Below, piece by piece: positions 40,805-52,743 of a stretch of DNA of 64,000 bases. Source of the stretch: Cyanophora paradoxa. Its lineage: Eukaryota > Glaucocystophyceae > Cyanophorales > Cyanophoraceae. Under the pieces are notes generated by a model. That model was not told the DNA's origin and ran no database searches. It was given only the letters and a program-made list of their open reading frames with translations. The stretch covers positions 1,240,001-1,304,000 of the forward strand of contig QPMI01000005.1 in the NCBI GenBank assembly GCA_004431415.1, read 5' to 3'. The number at the start of each line of letters is the position of its first letter. The first letter of the stretch is position 1. Both the position numbers and the translations under genes were made by a program.

Positions 40805-43551
40805 TTAGTTGGCGGATGAACCGAGAAAACAAGCGCGAGGCGCTGCGTTGCGCACCGCCTGCCGGCCCCGAGAAATCCACTCCTCGGCCGCACTAGTAAT
40901 AGTGCTGATTATCGTTCCGGCTCCGAGAGTTTCGAAGAGCGTGTGCATACTGAGGATCTTATTCTCGACACTCCGCAATTGTGCATCCCGAAGCCGCGCT
41001 TCGGCATCCATACGCCGCTCCATCGCCTCCAACGTGCGGATATTCTGCTGGTCGCCGATGTTCATCTGTTCGAGGCGCTTCACGACGCCTTTCATCGCCC
41101 TGTTGAACTCCACGAACGCCGCCTCCGAGCCGATCACCTTTTTCGAGAGGGCTCCCTGTTCGCTCCCGACCGACGCCCACGCCAGGCCCTTCTTGCGCGA
41201 TTTCTCGTCCTCCTTTTTGCTCTCGCGGAAGAGTCTCAGGGCCTCCGCGAGGTGTCTCGCCCGCAGCTTGGGCGCCGCGCGCTCCGGCGGAGCTCCGCCG
41301 CCGTTCGAGGCGTCCGCGCCTCCGCCCGCGGTCGCGCCGTCCGGCGGGGCTCCACCAGCCGACGGCGGCGAGCCGCCGGGGGGATCCACCTCCATTCGTT
41401 CCGCACCTCCGCCCGCGGTCGCGCCGGCCGGCGGGGCTCCACCCGACGACGGCGAGCCGCCCGGCGGATCCGCCGCCATTCCTACGGCGGCCGTTTTGGC
41501 GGCCTCCTCCTCCTCCTCCTCCTCCTCCTCCTCGCACAGGTCGGCGGCCTTTTCGATGATCGAGTTCACGGTGCGGTAAGACACCTGGTCCCTCGCCAAG
41601 TCCTCGGCAAATGACTTGATCTCGGCGTCGGAGCAGTCCCACACGTACGCGTAGTCGCCCGAGGCGACCTCGGCCATGTCCACCCGAACGACGCGTTCAA
41701 CATCCTTCTCCGTGGGGTAGCCGAGCTCGATGCTGCGATCACGTTGAGCACCCGAGGTCGTCGCGCAATTGGGCTCGGGTTTGGAGGGCGCACTGCCGCG
41801 AGAATCGATCCAACATGGCGCGGTCCAAAAAGTCCTTGTTGTTCGTCCCGGCCAGGACGAGAATCTGGTTCTGATTCCTCTTTACGAACCCGTCCATCTG
41901 CTGGAGAATCTGCTCGCGTGGGTGTTTAGACGCATTCAAGATCGCCATTGGCGAGCGTGATGGCGAAAGAAGCCGACCTCGTTGAGGACCGCGGCGTCGT
42001 TGGAGCCCTGCTCGCGCTCCGCGGCCATGCTGTCGAGTTCGCTGGGAAAAGGGGCACCGGACGAGCATCAGGGGCCGAGGTTCGGACGCCGGCATAAAAT
42101 CTCGCGGGGCGCACTCGAAGAACACAATCGACGGGGCCATGTTTCGCGCAGCGCAGAACATCGTCTTTGCCGTCGCCTCGGCGACGCCCGTCTGCGAGAT
42201 TTTATCGACGGTTTGCGGCACGGTCCGGCGAGTCCTGCACGCACCCATTTGCTGAGGATGGTCCCGCGCGACACCAGGAAAAAGGTAGCCTTGCACTCGG
42301 AGGCAATCGCCCGAGCGATCTCCGTTTTTCCAACGCCCTAAACGGGGGCGGTTCGAGCCGGATCACCGAGACATAAACCCTCCCCCCGGGGGAGACGCAC
42401 GGGCGGTCCGTACAGCAAAATTCCCTTGCTCCCTCGCGCGTGCACGCCGCGGCAGTACTTCGTGCCCGGATCCATGAGTCGCTTGATTGCCTTTTTGGCA
42501 AAAAGAACCTTGCTTTTGTCACCTGCGGGGCGTTGGTGCACATGGTTTATTTCGTTCCGTGCACGAACCGAGGTCGTCGATCTTCAGCTGATCGTATGTG
42601 CTCGGGTCCTGTATCGTCCTGTAGACGGCGGAAAGAACGGCTTGCGCGTCCTCGGTCCGCCCGCCGGCCTCCTTGATGACCTCGTCGTTGAAGCCCACCC
42701 GCTTCCAGTACGCATCGTCAAAGTCTCCATGCTGCCCGCCCGACGCCTTTGCCGTGCCGGTGCCGCCGCCTCCCCTGGGTTGCGCGGGTTCCTGTACGAG
42801 CCGTCGGGGCGCCTGCTTCGCCCGCGTGCTCTTGCGCGCCCCCTCCTTGGTCGGGCCCCCGACCAGCTCGAGCCACGACTCGGGCTCGGTCTTCTGCTTC
42901 TCAGCGAGCTTTCGCTCGACCGCCCCCCACTGCGTCGCGAGGCTACCGCCCTCCGTCTCGATGCCGAACTGAATTCCGTCCTTGGAGGATCTCGACGCCG
43001 CGTTCTCGCTTTCGGGGTCCTCGACTTTGATCCGGGCTTCGTAGTGCTCCTCTGCGCGAGTCCGAGGCGTTTGTTAATTCTTGCTACGCGCAGCAACCGC
43101 CCAAAGGCGCACTGGTAAAGGCCCAGATGCTCGTTTTCTCGTCGAGCAGCTCCTCCGCGGGAATCGTGGTGAACTCGTTGACAAAGAGGGCGCGGCGCGG
43201 CATCAGGCGGATGGTCTCCTCGTCGTCCTCGGCGGAACCCGCGTTGGGATTGCGCTGCTCGGCATTCTTGAGCAGGATGAGGACGATGGCGTCCGGCAAC
43301 GGTTTCTTCGAGGTGCCCGACGCGGACCCGGGGAGCACTTTGTGCATAATCCCACGCGCCTTGAACACCCCACCAACGCCCGGCCCACCACAAAAGTAGG
43401 TCTGGTGGAGCATGGTGTACTTGTTGCGGGGACCGGGTCCCTGGTAGAGAACGCAGATATTCTCGCGATGTCTCTGCGATCGAACGGGCGCGCAAATCGG
43501 CGCGTTGGCGCGCGGGCACGGTACCGGCGGGAACGCGGGCATTACTCACGA
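40805..43551 (-). CDS. AAA+ ATPase of the katanin/VPS4 type, many introns
   Basis: Reading minus-strand exons in order: KAIKRLMDP, GILLYGPP joined to GVGKTEIARAIASECKATFF (Walker A), SKW (pore loop) joined to TGVAEATAKTMFCAARNMAP, then SIVFFE joined to ELDSMAAEREQ (Walker B and following helix), ILQQMDGFVKRN, QILVLAGTNN (sensor 1), FLDRAMLDRFSRQ (arginine finger) joined to IELGYPTEKDVERVV. Every intron removes a stretch that breaks the match and has a GT-AG boundary, usually GTGCGT or GTGCGC. Walker B has Glu where Asp is usual (IVFFEEL). The C-terminal 250 residues include an acidic run, Pro/Gly repeats and a helical tail. Such ATPases unfold or sever protein assemblies; the target is unknown. 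It may be the 3' part of one long gene that starts at 46966. Confidence 0.8.
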
Positions 43552-46500
43552 AAATTCTTTCGCTCGGGATCGTCGGATCGGGCTCCGTTGGTGGGGCGAG
43601 TTCGACCCAGTTCCCGCCGTCCTCCAAGATGCACGTCCTCGACACCGGGTCGTGCGTGTCCCACTTGTCCACATCTAAAAAGGTGTAGTGTTTGTCCACT
43701 TGGAACTGCCGGCGGAACTTTGCGTCCCGCTGACCCGCCTTAAGCTGTCCCGGCAGCTCCCCCTTTTTCGCGGCCGCGCGATCGCGACTGCGCTCTTTCT
43801 GGAGGTCGGTGCGTAGTTGATCCAATTCGCCGTGGAGATGCTCGAGGTAGCTCTCCAGCGCGAACGAGGCCTTGAGTTCTGCACCGGCAAGGGGGGTAAA
43901 AATGCATTTCTTGAGCAAGTTCGCGCGCGTGCACGTATACGTATACGTAAAGACATAGAGCATGCTAGAGTGTACTCTCTCGATTCAGAGGGCGTCGAGA
44001 CGCGCACGTCACGCACCCATGAAGAACACTCCGTACGAGAAGTTTTTGCCAGCGCGTGCAACGATCTGGTCGGCAACGGTTTGCTTGGCGGTCTCGATCG
44101 AGTCGACCGTGTGCTCGAAATGGTCGGGCCCCACAAAGACGGGGCGTTCGGAAGAATCGCCATCGAAAATCGTGCTCCAGCATTCGGACTGCGCAAACGT
44201 TAAATTCGTTAATAAGAGCCGGTTTTGGAGAGTAACTCAATCTGGCGCACCAGCTTCTTCCTGTTGGAGCTCCCGCCCTCGAACGGGAGGAGCACTGCCC
44301 GCATGGGGGTCGACTTTGGAGCGGCGGCATCCGGCGACGTCGACGCCGCCGGCGCCCAGCCAAGCTTCGAAGTGATGTGCTCATGTACGTCTTCCCCCGC
44401 GTTGCGGCTAATTCGATGTTTTCCGGAGAGTGAATTTCCGTCGAGCTCCTCAAAGGTGTAGAACGACTGGAAATCGCCCTGTATATATTGGACGGCGCGC
44501 ATCACCTACGGTGAGGCCCGGGGGCGCCGAAAATACAACGGAGCAAGCACGTACGAGAGAGCTCAATCTCGCCGGCCTCGCCCGATCGATGTTGATGATG
44601 TACTGGGTGTCCAGGCCCTTTATGTGCTTTTCTGCGCGGCCCGAGGCTCCTCAATCGTCTGCTGGAATGCGAGCATTTCCCCCCATCCAAGAGAGATCGT
44701 ACCTGGACGGGCGGCGCCCGCGCTCTCGTCGGGGCCGGCCGCTGCGCTCTCGTCGCGCGGACGCCGGCTCCCGACCGGGGCGACGCTCGACGACGACGCG
44801 TCCGTGCCGGAAGCCGATTCAACGGTCTTGCCAACGTCGTGTAGGTTCCTCACGTTTTTACGGTAGATGTCGTATTTTTGGACGTCGACTTTGTCCGACC
44901 TCACGTCGAGGAAGCTCTTTTGGAGACCCTGTTTGGCCAAGGCCCTACTATCTTTGCTCACGCCGATGGATGTTTCCACGCGCGTCTCGAAAAATTTCGC
45001 GAGGCTTCCGTCTCGAAGGGAAGTCTCGATGATGGTCTTGAGCGCGTGCGCCTCGTTCTTATTGAAGAGAAAGAGCCGAAGCATGATGATGACGGAGCCC
45101 TTTGCGCATCCCAGCAGCGCGACATCTTCCACCTTCAATCCGGATCGGCGAGCGGCGTCCTCGACGGCCGCGCGCATGCGACGCTCGATCTGCGAAAAAG
45201 GAACCTTAGAGATCTAGGGACACACAGAATGATTCTTGAGAGGTTGCCGTTGATGGAATAAGAGGGAATCTATAGGATCGATTGGAACGCACCTGCTGGT
45301 GCACACTCGGTAATTTCGATAAAGCGAGAAAAGCATCGCACATAACCTCCGGCGCACCCTCCCCCATCACCAGCTTGTACACGACTCCATACCGCCCTGC
45401 AGCCGATTCATCTACGGCAGTATTCCGGTCAGGGCAGCGCGGCGCCACCACGGATCAAGATCCTTGGCCCGTACCCTCGATTTTCAACTCCTCCACCTCG
45501 ACCCTGTTGAATTCGAATTCAAAATCAATACTTTTGCCGAGCTCCTCGGACAGCGCCTCCGGTTCGATCAACGGCTCGCATCTGCGCGGCGGTAAAGCCA
45601 CATGAGGGCAGCGCTTCGGACTAAATTCCGCAGGATCGCGCACCGCACTTCTCCCCCGCCCTCGCCGGGGGTCGGATCGGGGGCGGCCTCCGGAGTACCC
45701 GGCAGGCTCTCGACCACCCCGCTCGCGGTGTCGATCGGGTTGCCGGGCTCGCCCCCGTCGGCGGCCGCCGGCGATCGCTCGATCACGGGCACGACATCCG
45801 CCTTTTGCGGGATTTCCAATCCTGTGGTCGAGAATCCGTGTAGAAATAAGCACGAGGTAGCGGAACCGGACACGAAATAGTAATGTAATGGCGAGATCGC
45901 ACGTGCGCAGGCCCTTTCCGGGTCGGCGTCGACGTCCAGCAGTCCCTTTTTGTTAGAAGTACCTGCAGAAGTGACCCAATTCACGCGTTTAATTTGTATG
46001 CGAGATCGCCGCAGAATGTATTTGAAATGAATATAAGAGTGCTTACTGGCGGCCTCGGCCAGCTCCCACTCGGGGCGCTGCCGCAAAAGTTAACCACGGG
46101 AGCCCAGTTAGTTTTGGTGGCCCTCAGGCGCGTATTATCGACAGCTGTCGAAAGCACTCACCCATGGGCCGCGGTAGAGAATCATGGGGCCGTCGATCGC
46201 GGGCTGGAGCGCGCGGCCGCGGGCTGAACCGCGGGAGAAAAGCATGGTGTCGCCTGTGCTCGACTGGAGCGCGCGGGCGAGCAACCCGTGGAATCGAACG
46301 ACTGGGTAAGATTCCAGATTGTGCTTGTCCACGTATTCGGACAGAATCTCATCCAGCTCCTTGGCGAATTGTGGAGTGAATCTGAAAGCGGGGACCGCCC
46401 CTTCCGGCCACGGCTCCTCGAGGGCGACATTCTGCATAATGAACGGGTGAAAGTCGATCTCCTGCACCGGCAGTTCTCGAAAGATCTCTGCGGGGGCGCT

Positions 46501-46966
46501 GAGAATCAGTTTGCAGGTTGATAAAAGAATATCTGCACATGTACACGGGCGCACTTATCAATTTCCGGATCAGCAAATACGACAATGTAGGCGTCCGCCG
46601 CGGCGCCTTCTGGTCGACGTGACCAGGAAGCTCTCGCTCAATAATAGGGATCGCCAGCCTGACACGTTTGATTCCGGACACCGCGGGCTCGTTGATGGAT
46701 TTGAGGACGTCAAGGGCACCGAGGATTGTGGAAATTCGGGACTCGTAACCGCTCAGATACTCCAAGGCCGTACCGGATGGTTCCATGTCGAGGCTTTCCC
46801 AGTGGAGCTTGCCAATTAATGATAACAAGCGCTTTGACACGGCGAAAATTCGGGACGCAAAGGCGTCCTCCAGCCCGAGGTGCTGGAGGATCTTCTCGAT
46901 TAGCTCGTACGGCAGCCGCGGCCTGTCGATGTGGAGGTCTTTGAACTCGTCGGCGGCTTCCTGCAC
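43552..46966 (-). CDS. F-box-containing multi-exon gene or 5' part of the AAA+ gene
   Basis: Starts at 46966 with MQEAADEFKDLHIDRPRLPY, then ELIEKILQHLGLEDAFASRI, an F-box in residues 15-55. Exons that can be followed: to about 46562, then APAEIFRELPVQEIDF to ILYRGPW, then RPEWELAEAA, then GTSNKKGLLDVDADPE, then GLEIPQKADVVPVIER, then CEPLIEPEALSEELGKSIDF, then GRYGVVYKLVMGEGAPEVMC, then IERRMRAAVEDAARR with GSVIIMLRLFLF, then GDFQSFYTFEELDGN, then VFVGPDHFEHTVDSIETAKQ. Introns are short with GT-AG ends; one contains the polypyrimidine/GCAG pattern seen elsewhere. No stop or new start separates these exons clearly from the AAA+ region, so one very long protein is possible. GC content is lower than in the viral-type genes. 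Beyond the F-box no domain is assigned. Confidence 0.5.
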
Positions 46967-47872
46967 GCCGTGCAGGTGAAATTCCGTCAGGTTTTCAACC
47001 TTTCACGGGCGCATGCGCAAGTTCGACCGGCGCGCACGCGTTCTGCATTCAGCGCAACCGCCGGCGAATCCTCCGCAGCGGTCGACATCGAAGCTCAATT
47101 GCAAGGTCTGTGGTACGGGCGCACGTCGACGTCACGGTACTGATATCGATTCCGCCGCGGCCGGGCCGGGCTATCGGACGCGTGGGGGCGGTAACGTACT
47201 ACTGCAAATAGATCGCGTGCGTATGCGTATGCAACAAGATCCACGTCGCCGCACGTCGCGGAGGCGGGCAAGTCCGATGTTGGCCCACCGTGGCACCTCG
47301 GGCTCGAGCTCCTGGGCTCGCTATAGCCGAGGAATCGCGCGGCTGCGCTTTGCTCTAGCTATAGGTCTATCGGCCGTTGGACGCTTGCGCTATGTGCCGG
47401 CGGGCCGGGCATGCGCACCGGTCCGCACCACCGGCCTCGTGCGCGAGTCCCCGAATCGAAACGCCAGAGCCGGGAGGGCCTGCGATCCGGTGTATTGCTA
47501 AATTTCGTGCTAGAATCGCCCACGAAACTTCGGCTGTGAGGCAAACACGCACTGCGGCGCGTGTTGCAATTGGCGGGGATGGGGTACACACACACACACA
47601 GCTCTTTGGCCCAGTGGAAGTTACCGTGCACCGTACATGGACGCTTGTCGCACGTGCATATGCATGCAGCCTAAAACTACGAGTACGATATAGTCGAAGC
47701 GCGCGCGAGTAGAGCGGGCCCCGCAGCCGGAGACCAGGACGCGCCCCGCCCGATCGACGAGCCATGCCACCGCGGACAAGGTACTCGCCAACTCGTGTAA
47801 GGCTTTGAGACATAAGAAAGTCGACAAATAAAAGGAAAAAGCTAAACTATGCTTCTAACTCAGTAAGGCCGC
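46967..47872. other. Intergenic, no gene recognised
   Basis: About 900 bp between two minus-strand genes: upstream of the 46966 start and downstream of the SET gene. Contains a short (CA)n run near 47588. Open frames exist on both strands, none convincing. Confidence 0.4.
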
Positions 47873-49599
47873 CTAGACTACCTGCTCCCCAGCGAAAGAA
47901 AGGCCGAGGCGCTCGGCGAGGGAAACGCCGCCCCTCACAATCCACCGCCTCGTCTCCGGCGGCAAGAGAACGTCGGCCTCGGGCGGCCACCCCGCCGCCG
48001 CCGCCGCCGCCGCCGCCGTGGGGACGCCAAGCCGCTCGGCGAGCGGAATCCCGCCCCGAACGAGGCGCGGCGCCTCCGGCGACGAGCGAGGGTCGTCCTC
48101 GGACGCCGCCTCCGAGAAGCAGGTCTCCGCCTCGACGGCCGCGGGGCCCAGGGTCGGCGGATCGCCGGCGGGGACGTCGATCTCCACGGGCTCCGCGGCC
48201 GGCCGGCGCCCGCCCGACTTCGTCGTTTTCTTCTTCTTCTTCTTGCTCTTCTTCTTGCCATTCTTCTTCCTCCTCCTCGTGTTAAAGAGGGCGTCGCTGC
48301 GGCGGCGGCGGCGGATTCTGGGTGGCTTCAGCCACCACGCGCCGCCGGGGCCCGGCTCGAACGGCTCGAGCACGGCGTCCGGATGCGCATCCGCCGCCCC
48401 CGTCCGCGAGCCGGGCTCGCGCATGACCCAGACCTGGGGCCGCTTGAGCTCCCGGGCCTCCACCCGCTTCGTGTGCGCCGACTTCGGGACCAGCTCGCGC
48501 GTCGGGAACTGGCAGAGCGTGTAGCTCTCGAGCTGGCGCAAGAGCTCGGGGAAGAAGCCATGTCCTGCGAGAGAAAGGTAAGATGAGGCCAAAAGGCGCC
48601 GGGCGCGCGGGCACACCGTAGCTGGAGACGATGACCTGCGCGGGGGCGGGAACGGGGCGCACGTCCGCGGTCAGCGGCGGATGGCGCACGAGCGCGGCGG
48701 GACGGCGCCTGCAGAGCGCGAGACCGCGCACCTCCTGCTCGTGGTAGATCGCCACCGAGGCGCAGCAGCTGACGGTCTTCTTCGTGGTGTTGGCCGAGAA
48801 GTACGCATTCGCCCGCGATGGATCGGGATGCGCTGCGTTTATGAACCGGCCCAGAAAGTTCTCCAGCGCGCCGTGGACGTACGTGTCCTTGTCGATCATG
48901 TAGCAGTACCTGCAGGCCGGCGCGTCAGCGCCGGCGCCGGCGCGGCGAGGCGCTCCAACGCACAGCCATTCGCCCGTTTTCTGTATCTGCTCGATCTCGT
49001 ACGGCTCAGGACTCCTCATCAAGATCCTGCGGGGGCGGCGGTCGGCGAGCAGCGCGCGACGGGCGGCGGACCGGCGCCGGCGCGCTGGGCACCCGTCGTA
49101 GAAAGTGATAAAGACCCGGGTGTTCGGGCCGAAGACCTCGACTTCTTCGGGGAGCTTCCCGAGCTCGGCGGCGGCCGCCAGCGCCTCGGGCTGCGCCACC
49201 GCGAACAGCCCCTCGCCTTTGCAGACGGTGGACGGGCCGATGCGGAACTGATCGAACGTTAGAAGAAGGAAAACGAGGGGAAACCGTCGCGAGAACGGCC
49301 CCGACGCGCACCCCCAGCCTCCGCAGGTGCTCCACGCAGAACGGTGTCTTCCTCGTGGAGGCCAAGCACCCATCCCACCGGCACCGGCGCGGGCGCGTCG
49401 CGCGGGCTAGCCGCCTCCGGAGCGTTTCGAGCTGGCCGCGGTCGGCCTTCCGGAGGCGCTGAAGAAAGAGCTCGGTGGCCGTCCTAGGGTCCTGGGGCTC
49501 TTCGGCGGCCGCGGAATCCGCATCGAGAGGATGCGGACCGCAGCCGATCATCCACGGCGTCACTCGGTCCCATCCCTCGCCCTGCGGCTGCGTTGGCAT
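47873..49599 (-). CDS. SET-domain protein lysine methyltransferase, five exons
   Basis: Exons 49599-49312, 49247-49093, 49026-48964, 48909-48617, 48564-47873 join in one frame (496 residues) with GT-AG introns of 52-66 nt; intron 1 ends with a CTAAC branch-point-like motif. The N-terminal zinc-like motif is CRWDGCLAS, then FCVEH. The SET domain follows: RIGPSTVCKGEGLFAV, ITFYDGILMRSPEPYEIEQI, TGEWLYCYMIDKDTYVHG, ENFLGRFINAAHPDPSRANA, then VIVSSYGHGFF. These match the SET blocks G.GLFA, Y.G, RFINHS..PN and the final Tyr. The usual NHS is NAAH, so activity is not certain, and there is no post-SET Cys cluster. The C-terminus has a long Lys run (KKKSKKKKKKTTKSGG). Neighbouring histone H3 and TET/JBP genes suggest histone methylation; the substrate is inferred. 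Confidence 0.75.
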
Positions 49600-49704
49600 C
49601 GCCGACGGCGCCGTACCCTTCCGACCCGTACCCGGTGAGCACCGGAAGCGTCGCCCGGCGCGTCTATCGAACGCGGCTATGGCATTTGACTACTGGGAAT
49701 CAAC

Positions 49705-51888
49705 TTGGGCGTCCCAACGTCCGTTCTGGGCATCTCGACGCCCATCGCCGATCTGACCGATGACGAAGTCGAGGATGCATTCCGGCGAACGATGAGCAGC
49801 CTCAAAGACCCTGCCGCGCTTCAGGTGCGCCCCCCGCGCGTCGCCCGCGCGCCCTCCGCGGTCACCTGCGCATGCGCCCGGCCTGACCGCGCGCCGCTGG
49901 CCACGGGCCGACTTGCGCAGGGCCCAAACTTCCGCCCGGATCCGCAGCAGCTGAATGAATGGTTTTCGACGCTTCGGCAAGCCGCCACGTTCGGTGCGGG
50001 CCCGGCCCGCCCCCCGCGCTCCCGCCGGCGCCTCGGCGGATCCCGCGGCTCAATCGTGCTCGCGCCGCCGCGCGCAGCATACCGGGTGCTGATATCGCCG
50101 GCCGTTCGCGCCGAGATGGCCAAGCACGGCCCGCGCACGCGCCTCGTCGCGGACATCAACCACCTGGCCGCCGAGACGCCCGAAGCCGTTTGCGAGGGCT
50201 GCGGCGTCGACGAGAGGACGAGCGAGCCCCGGCACGTCTTCCCGGAGACGGCGTACATCCAGAGATGCCGGAAGAGCGACGCGACCGTGTTGACGGCCAC
50301 CGTGCTGGGGAACGCCGGCCCGCTGTGCGTTCCGCGCGCCGCTCTCGGGCCGACCGGCGTCCACCTGGAGAACGCGCCCTCGAGGCAAGCGGTCCGCCTC
50401 CGTCGCCCCGCCGCGACGCCCCCCGCCGCCGCCGACCGCGAGCCTCGTCCCATCGTCCCGCCGCCTGCTGCGGCCCTCGCCTCGCCATCCGAGCCCCCCG
50501 CCGCGGCCTCTGGCGCCGCCGCCGCCGCACCCCGCACCCGCCGCTCGGCCTCCGCCGCCGCCGACCCAAAGAACCCGCCGTCACCTCCCTCGGGCGAAGA
50601 GGCGGAGCCCCCCGCACTCGCCCACGCCGAGCCGTCCGGGTGCGGACTCTTCCTTTGCGCCTACTTATACCTCGTTCCGAGGCGCGCGCAGCGAGATCAA
50701 AGTCGGGAAGACCGCGTTCCGCGAACGCACGAGCCTCAACCAGCTGCGCTCCAAGCTGGGCCTCCCGCAGGTGCCGCCGCGCGTGGCGCTCGCCGAATTT
50801 CAGCTGGAGACGGCTCGCGAGTGCGCGAAACGGGCATCGACATCTCGCACTGGTCCGCGGCCCGCCGGCCCCTTGTCCTTTTGCAAATCACGACCGTGCC
50901 CGCGCGCAGCCAAAACGCTCCGAAACTGCTGCCCGAAGGCGAGACGGCGCCGCCGGCAGAGGGCGACGGGTCTCCGAACTCGAAGCCGCCGGCGCCCGAC
51001 AACGCTTCCAAACGGCCCAAGTGCGTGGGGGGCGGTTGCATCCTCTGCGCGAGTCCGCCGTGATCGCTACCGCAGGCGAAAGGCCGCCGAAATCGGCGCT
51101 TCGAGCAGCTCGTCGCCCGAGGAAGCCCCCGCGCCGTGCGCCCGCCCTTTTTCCGGACCGCCGCGCCGCCGGAGCTCGCGCTGACGTATCGTCCGAGCAG
51201 GAAACCGCTCGAGGACCGCAAGGAGTCCGATGAGACCGAGTCGCTCTGGACGTCGATCAAGGAGGAGGACGTCGTCGACCCGGCCGCCGCGTGCGAGATC
51301 TTTCGAACGAAACCTCGCCCAATATAGATGCTCGGCGCTGATGCGGGCTTTTTCAGGAAGACGGAGTGGGAGTCTTCGTCGTTCTTCCAGAAGAGCAGAG
51401 CGGCGCTGATCAAGTTCCTCCGGAAGCACTTTCCCACAACGGAACGACTCGCGGTGCTCAACCAGCTCTCCCTCGAAGGGATCAGGGCCCTCGTCGTTCT
51501 TCTGGCCCGCCGGCTTGGCTTCCCCGAGATCGATGCGTGCGTCTCGGGGCTTTGGGATCTCCCCCCGGGCGCCGCCGACGCATAGTCCGCAGCGAAAATC
51601 AAGTCGGGTCGAAGTTCTGGACGACTTCGGAAAGGACCGACGACGTCCTCGCCGATATGATGTGCGTTTTAGCTCCGCTGTGCCGGAACGTTCTCACGGG
51701 CCTCGTTTTGCATATATTCGCAGAAAGAATGCCATCGCGAAAGCGCAGGAGCAGGCGGTGGCCAGCATCAAGAAGGAACCCGGCATCACGCAGCCGGCGG
51801 AGCCGGGGCCCGGCGAGGAGCGCAAGGAGGACGGCCCGCCCGCAACACCCGCGGCGTCCACATCTCCGCCAAAAGCTGCAGCGTGAGC
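49705..51888 (+). CDS. Multi-exon gene of unknown function
   Basis: Divergent from the SET gene. Exons followed: TPIADLTDDEVEDAFRRTMS to AALQ, then GPNFRPDPQQLNEWFSTLRQ, then a large exon with YRVLISPAVRAEMAKHGPRT, LVADINHLAAETPEAVCEGC and ETAYIQRCRK and a Pro/Ala-rich tail, then SEIKVGKTAFRERTSLNQLR, then LTYRPSRKPLEDRKESDETE, then SRAALIKFLRKHFPTTERLA, and a Lys/Glu/Pro-rich end near 51886. Introns are short with GTGCGC-type donors. The 5' end is unresolved: no ATG fits the first exon, so an upstream exon or another start is likely. The Cys motif (CEGCGVDE, then QRCR) and basic sections hint at nucleic-acid binding. No family recognised. Confidence 0.5.
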
Positions 51889-52743
51889 GCGCCGTGCGGG
51901 GCTCTCCCACTCCGCCGCTTTCCGTCCAACCCGCGTTTCTTTGCGCGGCAGGTCCACGCCGAAGAGCAACGCCGGCGCCGGCGCCTCGGGCGAGAAGGAT
52001 GAACAAGGCCCCCCGGGTCCGCAGCGCCCTTCCCTCTCCCGACCCTCCCGCTGCCCCAGGCGCCACCTGGCGATCCTTTGTGCCGACAGAGCGCCCCTCG
52101 AAACGCGTGGTTTCTGAGGTGGAGGAGGCCCTGCTGCGGAGAATTGAGGTCGGCGTTTCCCCGGCCCCACCGTTTTAACGTCATTTTAACGTGAATCCAG
52201 GCGGAGACAAACCCGGAGAAGAAGCGGAAACTCGAGACCTTGCTCGAACAGACGCGAGAGATGGAGACAGGCAAGGAATAGACCCCGCTCGCGGGCGTAT
52301 CCGCCGCGGAAGCAGAATAGAGCGCGCGCGCGCTCGCGTGGCGGGGGGCGGACTGGATGCGGATGCTCTAGATCCGGTCCGCCTCCCCGCGCCCCAGCCA
52401 CATTCGAGCTGTCGTAATTATTAATGATGACCGCCAGCCGACCGCTCGGCCGAAAGCTGCTTGGGGGGGGTGGGGGTCGCGAGGGGCGCCGGCGGGGACT
52501 GGGGCTACGGGCGGGGCCGAGGCCGCCTTGTGCACGCCATATTCGCGACCGCTGAGGGCTCTGGACGGATTCCGAACCGAACTTTCTCCTCGCGATCGCT
52601 CGAGCGCGCAGATCGTCTGGTGTCCTCGGCGTCCGGGCAAGGTCCGAGTACTGCTTCGGACGGCCCGGCCGGTCCGTGTACTCGACCGGTCCGCACCCTC
52701 GCCCCCTCCCCCTCGCGCCCGGGCCCCTGACGGGCGCCCGCAG
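51889..52743. other. Unassigned stretch, may hold exons
   Basis: Between the 49705 gene and the first clear exon of the dioxygenase gene. It could contain the 3' end of the former and the 5' exons of the latter. I cannot follow a reading frame with confidence. Two copies of 'attttaacg' lie near 52180. Confidence 0.35.
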
